A stretch of DNA of 64,000 nt from an uncultured Pelagibacteraceae bacterium (lineage in GTDB: Bacteria > Pseudomonadota > Alphaproteobacteria > Pelagibacterales > Pelagibacteraceae). A program made the translations under genes and the position numbers. The first letter of the stretch is position 1; each line of letters opens with the position of its first letter. Below are positions 57,818 through 64,000 of the stretch, piece after piece. The notes under the pieces are model-generated. The model did no database searches. It worked only from the letters and a program-made list of their open reading frames with translations, and had not been told where the DNA came from. The DNA is taken from NCBI GenBank assembly GCA_902599605.1, contig CACKFV010000003.1, forward strand, positions 16,683 to 80,682, in the 5' to 3' direction.

Positions 57818-58780
57818 ATGAATGAAGTTCAATTAATTGACAAATTCCTTAAAAGATTAACCAAAAAAAAAAATTCATCTCAAGGTCTTAACGATGATAT
57901 TTTTTTTGATAAATCCAACAAATTAGCAGTATCAGTTGACACTTATGTTGAAAAAGTACACTTTCCTAATTTTAAAGCACCTGATCTTGTAATTAAAAAG
58001 ATTTTAAGATCATCAATATCGGACTTAATTTGTAAGGGTGTTAAACCAAAATATTATTTTATATCAGCGAGTGGTAACTCAAGATCTTTCTCAAACAAAA
58101 ATTTAAAAAAAATTTCAAACTCTTTATCCTTAGAACAGAAAAAATTTGATATTGAATTATCTGGTGGTGATACCGTTTATTCTAATACCAACTCTTTTAC
58201 ATGTTGTGTTATAGGATTTTCCAATAAGATAATAAAAAGACATAACTCAATGATTGGTGATGATATATACATTACTGGTCACTTAGGCGATAGTTTCATA
58301 GGTCTTCAAATTTTGAAAAAAAAAATTTCAATACCAAAATTATTGAAAAATTACTTCATTTCTAAATTTTATATGCCATCGATAAATTTGAAGATGGTAA
58401 ATTTCCTGCAAAAATTCGCAAATACTTCTATTGATATATCCGATGGTTTGTTGATTGACTTAAAAAAAATGATAAGACAACAAAAACATGGTTTTTCAAT
58501 TAAATTGGACGACATTAAATTATCAAATCAACTCAAAAAAGTTTTAAGTAGTAATAAAAGATATAAAGCTGAAAATATAGTTTTTAATGGTGACGATTAT
58601 GAAATTATTTTTACCTCTCATAAAAAAAACCGATCTTTAATCGATAAGTATGCTAAAAATAAAAAACTTAAAATTCAAAGAATCGGCAAAATCTTAAAAA
58701 AACATCAAGATTCTTGTATTTTAAAAGGAAATAAGAAGTTTAGGATAAATAAAAACCTTGGTTATACTCATCAATTTTAA
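57818..58780 (+). CDS. thiL: Thiamine-monophosphate kinase
   Basis: ThiL phosphorylates thiamine monophosphate to the active diphosphate. GLNDDIFFDKSNKLAVSVDTYVEKVHF near the start, SISDLICKGVKPKY, and TSIDISDGLLIDLKKM with NGDDYEIIFT later fit the AIR synthase-like family. Length is 320 residues. It follows nusB directly. No thiamine synthesis genes or TPP riboswitch are in the window. Confidence 0.93.
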   Translation: MNEVQLIDKFLKRLTKKKNSSQGLNDDIFFDKSNKLAVSVDTYVEKVHFPNFKAPDLVIKKILRSSISDLICKGVKPKYYFISASGNSRSFSNKNLKKISNSLSLEQKKFDIELSGGDTVYSNTNSFTCCVIGFSNKIIKRHNSMIGDDIYITGHLGDSFIGLQILKKKISIPKLLKNYFISKFYMPSINLKMVNFLQKFANTSIDISDGLLIDLKKMIRQQKHGFSIKLDDIKLSNQLKKVLSSNKRYKAENIVFNGDDYEIIFTSHKKNRSLIDKYAKNKKLKIQRIGKILKKHQDSCILKGNKKFRINKNLGYTHQF

Positions 58781-58860
58781 TTAATATTATATTGCCTTTT
58801 ATACTTATTTTTGTAATGTCCATTTTTTTTAAATGAAATCTTTTAATACATAAGGAATTT

Positions 58861-60966
58861 ATGAACTATAATGTTGAAACAATCTTAATCTACACAATTT
58901 TAGCTGGTATATTATCAATAGTTTACGGATATTTTACAGGAAAAAATATTTTAGCTGCAAGCACAGGAAACTCTAAGATGCAAGAAATTGCATCTGCAAT
59001 TCAAATTGGAGCTAAAGCTTATTTAAACAGACAATACAAAACTATTGCAATAGTTGGTTTAGTTGTTCTTGTTATTATTAGTTTCTCTTTTAGTTTCTTA
59101 GTTGGTCTAGGTTACTTAATTGGTGCAGCATTATCTGGTATTGCTGGTTATGTAGGAATGTTAGTTTCAGTTCAAGCCAATGTTAGAACTGCAGAAGCAT
59201 CTAGAAAAGGTTTGTCAAAAGGTTTATCAATTGCATTTAAGTCTGGTGCAGTTACTGGAATGTTGGTAGCTGGATTAGCCTTATTATCAATAGCAGTTTA
59301 CTATTATTTACTTTTGAAATTTAATGTTGATAAAAGAGAATTAATCAATGCACTTATTGCATTAGGATTTGGTGCTTCACTTATATCTATATTTGCACGA
59401 CTAGGAGGTGGAATTTTTACAAAAGGAGCTGATGTTGGTGCAGATTTAGTTGGAAAAGTAGAAGCAGGAATTCCAGAAGATGATCCAAGAAACCCAGCAG
59501 TGATAGCAGACAACGTTGGAGATAACGTTGGTGATTGTGCAGGTATGGCAGCTGATTTATTTGAAACCTATGCAGTAACTATTGTTGCTACAATGGTTTT
59601 ATCATCAATCTTTTTCCAAAATGATTTGATGATGATGGTTTATCCTCTTACAATTGGAGGCGCTTGTATAGTTACCTCAATTCTCGGTACTTTTTTTGTA
59701 AGATTAGGGTCGTCAAAAAATATTATGCTTGCTCTTTATAAAGGGTTCATTGTTACTGCGATTGCATCTCTTCTAGTTTTATATCCACTTACTGATTATG
59801 TTTTAGGTTTAGATAAAGTATATTCAATAGGTGATAAAAAATTTTCTGGTTTAAGTCTTTATTACTGCAGTGTGATAGGATTAATAATCACGGGTCTTCT
59901 TATATGGGTAACAGAATATTATACTGGTACAAATTATAGACCAGTAAAAAGTGTTGCATCTTCATCTACCACCGGTCATGGTACAAATGTAATCCAAGGA
60001 CTTGCTGTTTCTATGGAAGCAACAGCAATCCCAGCACTAATTATTGTCGGTGGAATTTTATTAACAAATTATATTGCTGGGTTATATGGAATAGCTATTG
60101 CTGTAACTGCTATGTTAGCTCTTGCTGGAATGGTAGTCGCATTAGATGCTTATGGACCGGTAACAGATAACGCTGGTGGAATAGCTGAAATGTCAAACCT
60201 ACCTAAAAATGTAAGGAAGACCACTGATGCTTTGGACGCTGTTGGTAACACTACAAAAGCTGTAACTAAAGGATATGCAATTGGCTCAGCTGGATTAGGA
60301 GCTTTAGTTTTATTTGCAGCATACACAGAAGATATTAAATTTTTTTCAGACCTTCCAGGATCAAAACTTGAAAATGTTGTTGTAAGTTTTGATCTTTCAA
60401 ACCCATTTGTAGTTGTGGGTCTTTTGGTTGGTGGTATGTTGCCTTACCTCTTTGGATCTATGGGTATGCAAGCTGTAGGAAGAGCAGGGGGTGCAGTTGT
60501 AATTGAGGTTAGAAGACAATTTAAAAAGATACCTGGTATAATGAAAAGAAAAGCTAAGCCAGACTATGGAAAGTTAGTTGATTTATTAACTAAAGCTGCA
60601 ATAAAGGAAATGATTATACCTTCTCTCTTACCCGTTTTATCTCCAATAGTTTTGTATTTAATAATTTATCAAATTGGTGGTCAGGTTGCAGCATTATCAT
60701 CTGTGGGCGCAATGTTGCTCGGAGTAATTATAACTGGTCTCTTTGTTGCAATTTCTATGACAGCAGGTGGTGGTGCCTGGGATAATGCAAAAAAATATAT
60801 TGAAGATGGAAATCATGGTGGAAAAGGTTCTGAGGCTCACAAAGCTGCAGTAACTGGCGACACAGTTGGAGATCCATACAAAGATACAGCAGGACCAGCA
60901 GTTAACCCAATGATAAAAATTACAAATATAGTAGCTTTATTACTTTTGGCAGTTATTGCTGGATAA
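58861..60966 (+). CDS. hppA: Membrane-bound proton-pumping pyrophosphatase, K+-independent type
   Basis: This enzyme uses pyrophosphate hydrolysis to pump protons. The 701-residue protein has about 15-16 membrane segments and the substrate motif [39 protein letters not shown] near 200-240. The position that sets cation use reads [11 protein letters not shown] with lysine after GNTT, the K+-independent pattern (alanine in K+-dependent forms). AAGGA lies four bases before the ATG. It has its own 80-base upstream gap, without a clear promoter. It recovers energy from the pyrophosphate released by biosynthesis. Confidence 0.96.
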   Translation: MNYNVETILIYTILAGILSIVYGYFTGKNILAASTGNSKMQEIASAIQIGAKAYLNRQYKTIAIVGLVVLVIISFSFSFLVGLGYLIGAALSGIAGYVGMLVSVQANVRTAEASRKGLSKGLSIAFKSGAVTGMLVAGLALLSIAVYYYLLLKFNVDKRELINALIALGFGASLISIFARLGGGIFTKGADVGADLVGKVEAGIPEDDPRNPAVIADNVGDNVGDCAGMAADLFETYAVTIVATMVLSSIFFQNDLMMMVYPLTIGGACIVTSILGTFFVRLGSSKNIMLALYKGFIVTAIASLLVLYPLTDYVLGLDKVYSIGDKKFSGLSLYYCSVIGLIITGLLIWVTEYYTGTNYRPVKSVASSSTTGHGTNVIQGLAVSMEATAIPALIIVGGILLTNYIAGLYGIAIAVTAMLALAGMVVALDAYGPVTDNAGGIAEMSNLPKNVRKTTDALDAVGNTTKAVTKGYAIGSAGLGALVLFAAYTEDIKFFSDLPGSKLENVVVSFDLSNPFVVVGLLVGGMLPYLFGSMGMQAVGRAGGAVVIEVRRQFKKIPGIMKRKAKPDYGKLVDLLTKAAIKEMIIPSLLPVLSPIVLYLIIYQIGGQVAALSSVGAMLLGVIITGLFVAISMTAGGGAWDNAKKYIEDGNHGGKGSEAHKAAVTGDTVGDPYKDTAGPAVNPMIKITNIVALLLLAVIAG

Positions 60967-60971
60967 TTAAA

Positions 60972-61442
60972 TTATTGACCTCCTTCTCTTCTTTTTTTTC
61001 TCACACCAAGAGGATCATTAATTTTTTGCCTCATACTTGCTAAAAAGTCGTAAACAAAACTCTTTTTTCCATAAACGATACTTGTTTTATCTTTATCAAA
61101 TTTAATTTTTTTCATATCTTCTTTGTTATAAAAATCAACTTTTGTTAACAGACCCCTATCATCAATCTCAAGAACGAGAACATTATTAACAATTAATTCT
61201 CTTTTTCCAAAAAAATGTGTATTAGTTATTTTCCTTTCTATATATATCCACACATCGTTATCGAATGAACTTCTTGTAGAAGGTTCTCCAAAAATTTTGA
61301 TTAGATCATTCTTATTTGTTGAATTAACTTGTATTTTTTTCATTTTTTTTTCTATAAAATAAACACCATGATGGTCGTCAACAAGATTTAAAGAACAATT
61401 TGATAAAATTAATAATAAGGATATAAGAAATATATTTTTCAT
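60972..61442 (-). CDS. bamE: Outer membrane assembly lipoprotein BamE
   Basis: BamE is an accessory lipoprotein of the BAM complex that folds outer membrane proteins. The signal peptide MKNIFLISLLLILSNC ends at a lipobox cysteine at 16. The BamE core NSTNKNDLIKIFGEPSTRSSFDNDVWIYIERK fits the SmpA/OmlA family, with a C-terminal extension ending DPLGVRKKRREGGQ. Length is 156 residues. It converges on hppA with a 5-base gap, and its ATG overlaps that of the divergent next gene in the palindrome CATG. Confidence 0.93.
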   Translation of the reverse strand: MKNIFLISLLLILSNCSLNLVDDHHGVYFIEKKMKKIQVNSTNKNDLIKIFGEPSTRSSFDNDVWIYIERKITNTHFFGKRELIVNNVLVLEIDDRGLLTKVDFYNKEDMKKIKFDKDKTSIVYGKKSFVYDFLASMRQKINDPLGVRKKRREGGQ

Positions 61443-61443
61443 G
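61440..61443. other. Shared start-codon palindrome CATG of two divergent genes
   Basis: CATG at 61440-61443 provides ATG on both strands: bamE starts at 61442 on the - strand and the chaperone gene at 61441 on the + strand. The two start codons overlap by two bases. The bamE start is well supported by its signal peptide. Ribosome binding and promoter sequences for each gene must therefore lie within the coding sequence of the other. Possible -10 boxes are TATAAG (61422) on the + strand and TATAAA on the - strand near 61460. Confidence 0.8.
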
Positions 61444-61914
61444 ATTAAAGAATTTGTAAATTTATATAATAATTTAGTAAATCTCTCTAGAAATAAAAGT
61501 CTTTTTTCTATTTTTACTGATAAAGATACCTTTTCTGATAGAATGCTTATATTACTATTTCATTTTGCATTCTTTTTGCAAGAATACAAAGATAGCGCTG
61601 AAAAAGATTACTTACAAAAATTTTTTGATTATTTTTTTAGGCAGATTGAGCTTAATTTAAGAGAAATTGGTTATGGAGATGTTTCAATTAATAAAAAAAT
61701 GAAAGACTACATAAATATTTTTTATTCGATTTTAGATAAAACTCAGGACTGGAGAAAATTAGAAGATGAAAAAAAAGGTGAGATTTTGGCTTTTTATTAC
61801 AAGTTGGATAATAATTATATAAAAATTGTTAATTATTTTGATAACTTCAAGATATATTTATCAAAAACATCTTTAAAAACATTTACAAAGGGTGTAATAA
61901 ATCATAAATTTTAG
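61441..61914 (+). CDS. Ubiquinol-cytochrome c chaperone family protein (CBP3-like)
   Basis: Members of this family assist cytochrome bc1 assembly; the mitochondrial homologue is Cbp3. The 157-residue sequence has RMLILLFHFAFFLQEY, FFDYFFRQIELNLREIGYGDVSINKKMKDYINIFYSIL and a helical end that fit the family. The placement between bamE and rpmF-plsX is the common alphaproteobacterial order. The start ATG overlaps that of bamE. The usual DUF177 (YceD) gene that should follow is absent. Confidence 0.85.
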   Translation: MIKEFVNLYNNLVNLSRNKSLFSIFTDKDTFSDRMLILLFHFAFFLQEYKDSAEKDYLQKFFDYFFRQIELNLREIGYGDVSINKKMKDYINIFYSILDKTQDWRKLEDEKKGEILAFYYKLDNNYIKIVNYFDNFKIYLSKTSLKTFTKGVINHKF

Positions 61915-61917
61915 AAT

Positions 61918-62097
61918 ATGGCTGTACCAAAACGTAAAACAACTAAATCAAGAGCTGGAAAAAGAAGATCTCATATCCAATTCAATACAAAGAATGTTAT
62001 TGAAGATAAAAAATCAGGTGAATATCGTCTTTCACATCATTTAGATTTAAAAACTGGCACTTATAAGGGTAGACAGGTACTAGATCCTAAGGAATAA
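61918..62097 (+). CDS. rpmF: 50S ribosomal protein L32
   Basis: This 59-residue gene is too short for the ORF track. It reads [20 protein letters not shown] near the start and ends [13 protein letters not shown], the pattern of L32. Its ATG lies three bases after the chaperone stop, and plsX follows nine bases after. L32 immediately before plsX is typical of bacteria. No cysteine zinc ligands are present, so it is the zinc-free form. Confidence 0.95.
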   Translation: MAVPKRKTTKSRAGKRRSHIQFNTKNVIEDKKSGEYRLSHHLDLKTGTYKGRQVLDPKE

Positions 62098-62106
62098 ATT
62101 TTCTAT

Positions 62107-63111
62107 ATGACCAAAATCTTAAATATTGCAGTGGATGCAATGGGTGGGGAAGGTTCACCAAAAAAAGCTATTGATGGAATTATTCATCATTCTAAATCAA
62201 CAAAAAATATAAATTACAATATCTTTGGTGATGAAAAAGAAATTAAAGAACTATTAAAAGATTTAAGAAATAACTCTTTTAATATTTTTGATACGAAAGA
62301 CAAAATACTTGATACAGACTCTCCATTAACTGCCGCTAGAAAAGGAAAAAATTCAAGTATGTGGAAAGCAATAGAAAGTGTTAAATCAAAAGAGTCGGAT
62401 ATAATAATATCTGCAGGAAATACAGGTGCGTTATTTGTCATTGCAAAAATGAATTTAGAAATGATAGAAAACATTGACAAACCAGCTTTGTCCGCCTTGT
62501 GGCCGAATAAATCAGGAATGAATGTAGTTCTCGATCTTGGAGCAAATATTGAGTGTAGTGAAAAAAATTTAACTGATTTTGCAATTATGGGTTCATCTTT
62601 GTTTAAATCTCTCTTTCCTAAAGAACAACCAAAAGTAGCGCTATTAAATATTGGATCTGAAGACATTAAAGGCAATGAAATAATAAAAGGCGCTCATAAG
62701 ATTTTAAGTGAAAAAAAAAATAATGAATTTAATTTTGCTGGTTATATTGAAGGAAATAATATCATGTCAGGTGATGTAAATGTTATTGTTACTGATGGTT
62801 TTACTGGAAACATTGCACTAAAAACAGCAGAAGGAACAGCAAATTTCATAATGAAAGAAGTGAAGAATTCAATGACATCTAATTTATATGGAAAAGTTCT
62901 CTCATTTTTGAATATTAAGAATATTAAAAAGGTCAAGGATAAATTAGACCCTAGACTTTATAATGGAGCAATACTTATAGGTTTAAACTCTCCAGTAGTT
63001 AAAAGCCATGGCTCAACTGATTACATTGGATTTTCTAATTCGCTAAAAGTTTGTGAAAAAATTGTTAATGGAAACTTAATAGAGAAAATAAAACATAATA
63101 TTATTAATTAA
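62107..63111 (+). CDS. plsX: Phosphate acyltransferase PlsX
   Basis: PlsX makes acyl-phosphate from acyl-ACP, the donor for PlsY (24468 in this window). The N-terminus ILNIAVDAMGGEGSPKKAIDGI is the family signature; GNTGALFVIAK and VLDLGANIECSEKNLTDFAIMG follow, and TDGFTGNIALKTAEG lies near 230. Length is 334 residues. fabH, often the next gene, is absent: the ihfA ATG overlaps the plsX stop by one base. Confidence 0.97.
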   Translation: MTKILNIAVDAMGGEGSPKKAIDGIIHHSKSTKNINYNIFGDEKEIKELLKDLRNNSFNIFDTKDKILDTDSPLTAARKGKNSSMWKAIESVKSKESDIIISAGNTGALFVIAKMNLEMIENIDKPALSALWPNKSGMNVVLDLGANIECSEKNLTDFAIMGSSLFKSLFPKEQPKVALLNIGSEDIKGNEIIKGAHKILSEKKNNEFNFAGYIEGNNIMSGDVNVIVTDGFTGNIALKTAEGTANFIMKEVKNSMTSNLYGKVLSFLNIKNIKKVKDKLDPRLYNGAILIGLNSPVVKSHGSTDYIGFSNSLKVCEKIVNGNLIEKIKHNIIN

Positions 63112-63422
63112 TGAGAGTAAATCTTACAAAAAAAGAAATCATCAATTCTGTGTTTATGCAAATAGGTTTTTCAAAAAAAATGTCAGAAAGTATTCTTGAA
63201 GATATTTTGTCTGACATTGTAAAAAATTTAAAAAAACATAAAGTTGTTAAGATATCTAATTTTGGAACTTTTCATATTCGTTTTAAAAAAAGTCGTATTG
63301 GGAGGAACCCTAAAACAAAGGAAGAAAAAATTATTAAAGAAAGAAATGTAGTATTATTTAAACCATCTAAAGATTTTAAAAAATTTATTAACGATAATGA
63401 AAAAAAGCTCGAAAGCCTATAA
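63111..63422 (+). CDS. ihfA: Integration host factor alpha subunit
   Basis: IHF bends DNA in transcription, replication and chromosome folding. The 103-residue protein is of the HU/IHF family: LTKKEIINSVFMQIGFSKKMSESILEDIL, then VVKISNFGTFHIRFKKSRIGRNPKTKEE. The GRNPKT(K/G) block with the intercalating proline is intact. Position after plsX and before a MerR gene is that of ihfA. It overlaps the MerR gene by 26 bases. Confidence 0.92.
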   Translation: MRVNLTKKEIINSVFMQIGFSKKMSESILEDILSDIVKNLKKHKVVKISNFGTFHIRFKKSRIGRNPKTKEEKIIKERNVVLFKPSKDFKKFINDNEKKLESL

Positions 63423-63777
63423 AACAATTGGTGAAGTTGCTGAAATATTAGAATTAGACTCTATTGGAAATAAAAAAAATACTCATACAATTCGTTATTG
63501 GGAAAGTGAGTTTAAACAAATAAAACCAATTATAATAAATAAAAGAAGACATTATGATGATAAAAATATAGATCTTTTAAAGAAAATTAAGTTTTTGCTT
63601 AAGGATAAAGGAATGACTATCTCTGGTGTTAAAAAACAATTAAATGAAGATTTTTTTGATATTGACGCTAATAAAAATAAAACTATAAATGCTTTAGATT
63701 TAAAATATAAGTTAAATAAAATAAATAAATTGATAAAGGATTTAAAAACCTCAAATGGCAAAAAAAACACACGTTAA
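63397..63777 (+). CDS. MerR family transcriptional regulator
   Basis: The 126-residue protein has a MerR winged helix near its start: YKTIGEVAEILELDSIGNKKNTHTIRYWESEFKQIKPI with RRHYDDKNIDLLKKIKFLLKDKGMTISGVKKQL. It has no cysteine-rich effector region, so it resembles the short MerR proteins that follow ihfA in many alphaproteobacteria. Its effector and targets are unknown. Its start overlaps ihfA and its end overlaps rpmG by 23 bases. Confidence 0.9.
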   Translation: MKKSSKAYKTIGEVAEILELDSIGNKKNTHTIRYWESEFKQIKPIIINKRRHYDDKNIDLLKKIKFLLKDKGMTISGVKKQLNEDFFDIDANKNKTINALDLKYKLNKINKLIKDLKTSNGKKNTR

Positions 63778-63946
63778 AGTAAGATTAGTTCCAGAGGCTA
63801 AACCTGATAGTCCATTTTTTTATTATGTGAAAAAACCAGCTGGTGGCGAAAAGGCTAAGATCAAGCTAAAGGCAAAAAAATACAATCCTTCCACGAGAAA
63901 ACATGAAGTTTTTGTTGAAAAAAAACTTCCACCACATAGTAAATAA
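63755..63946 (+). CDS. rpmG: 50S ribosomal protein L33
   Basis: The 63-residue protein MAKKTHVKVRLVPEAKPDSP...FYYVKKPAG with KAKKYNPSTRKHEVFVEKKL matches L33, a large-subunit E-site protein, of the zinc-free type. The closing PPHSK extends slightly beyond usual members. It overlaps the MerR gene by 23 bases. It ends immediately before the stop codon of a possible - strand gene. Confidence 0.87.
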   Translation: MAKKTHVKVRLVPEAKPDSPFFYYVKKPAGGEKAKIKLKAKKYNPSTRKHEVFVEKKLPPHSK

Positions 63947-64000
63947 TTACTTATTTTTTTTCTTAAAATTTCTAAATTCGTATTGAATAAAAGCGTTAAT
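63947..64000 (-). CDS. Possible 3' end of a - strand gene at the window edge
   Basis: Read on the - strand, the last 54 bases give an open frame, INAFIQYEFRNFKKKNK, ending in TAA at 63947-63949, abutting the rpmG stop. The zero gap fits the convergent pairs elsewhere in the window. Only 17 residues are seen, so neither function nor reality is certain. Confidence 0.35.
   Translation of the reverse strand: MNAFIQYEFRNFKKKNK

Noticed and set aside
52488-58860. Possible glycine, FMN or TPP riboswitches before glyA, ribD, ribB or thiL
   Set aside because: The genes abut or overlap; no gap is long enough, and the 80-base gap before hppA shows no such fold.
58781-58860. Promoter for hppA (TTGCCT, 16 bases, TAATGT)
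   Set aside because: The -10 match is poor; the gap probably contains a promoter but I cannot place it.
62214-62675. 153-codon - strand frame within plsX
   Set aside because: Shadow of plsX; no recognisable features.
1-64000. Mobile elements, prophage, CRISPR arrays, defence or toxin-antitoxin systems
   Set aside because: No transposase, integrase, cas or phage motif was seen in any reading frame, no spaced direct repeats were noticed, and composition looks uniform.

Overview
The window looks like a piece of chromosome from a SAR11-type alphaproteobacterium (Pelagibacterales, close to Candidatus Pelagibacter). The evidence is the very A+T-rich, lysine/asparagine-rich coding (my visual impression is about 30% G+C), the almost complete absence of intergenic DNA, and alphaproteobacterial gene orders: secY-adk-rpsM-rpsK-rpoA-rplQ, nrdR-ribD-ribE-ribB-ribH-nusB-thiL, bamE-cytochrome bc1 chaperone-rpmF-plsX-ihfA-merR, and soxBDAG. 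The species call is inference; a 16S gene or marker tree would settle it. No stretch of 300 bases or more lacks a gene; the longest gap I see is about 80 bases (thiL-hppA). I see no insertion sequence, prophage, CRISPR array, toxin-antitoxin pair or defence gene.

Layout. 1-15504: one continuous + strand translation block: the tail of rpsL, rpsG, fusA, the S10/spc ribosomal genes, secY, adk, then rpsM-rpsK-rpoA-rplQ, with one likely internal promoter before rpsM. tuf is not between fusA and rpsJ, and rpmD is not between rpsE and rplO. 15512-21873: short mixed-strand genes: a 23S pseudouridine synthase, lipB, mgtE, panC, galU-ugd and a RidA-family gene. 21870-27770 (- strand): topA, plsY, a dihydroorotase homologue lacking its HxH metal site, pyrB and ruvX. 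27821-33959 (+): gatCAB for glutaminyl-tRNA amidation, an O-methyltransferase, trhO and a MATE exporter. 33961-40631 (-): an amino-acid ABC permease and binding protein without an ATPase, then the four-subunit sarcosine oxidase operon soxB-D-A-G. 40694-40788: tRNA-Ser(GCU). 40800-43049 (-): a lytic transglycosylase. 43090-50396 (+): dapA, smpB, folK, a bifunctional (p)ppGpp enzyme, pyrE, pdxJ, acpS, lepB, rnc and recO. 50393-51388 (-): hemB. 51464-60966 (+): a 2-oxoglutarate oxygenase-like protein, rpiB, glyA, nrdR, the riboflavin genes, nusB, thiL and a proton-pumping pyrophosphatase. 60972-64000: bamE (-), then cytochrome bc1 chaperone, rpmF, plsX, ihfA, merR and rpmG (+), and the 3' end of a possible - strand gene at the edge.

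How it works together. Most of the window is core growth machinery: ribosome, transcription, secretion, tRNA charging, and nucleotide and cofactor synthesis. The metabolic accent is on one-carbon and glycine supply: sarcosine oxidase converts sarcosine to glycine plus methylene-tetrahydrofolate, glyA interconverts serine and glycine, and folK feeds folate synthesis. Energy saving shows in the H+-pyrophosphatase, whose key residue is that of the K+-independent class.

I did not find a clearly new multi-gene system. The points most worth a second look are the packing extremes (two divergent genes sharing a CATG start; at least six convergent gene pairs meeting within -20 to +5 bases, with no room for terminators), the catalytic-site loss in the dihydroorotase homologue, an inverted repeat in front of soxB, an orphan ABC permease with a lipoprotein-like N-terminus, and several genes missing from their usual operon slots.
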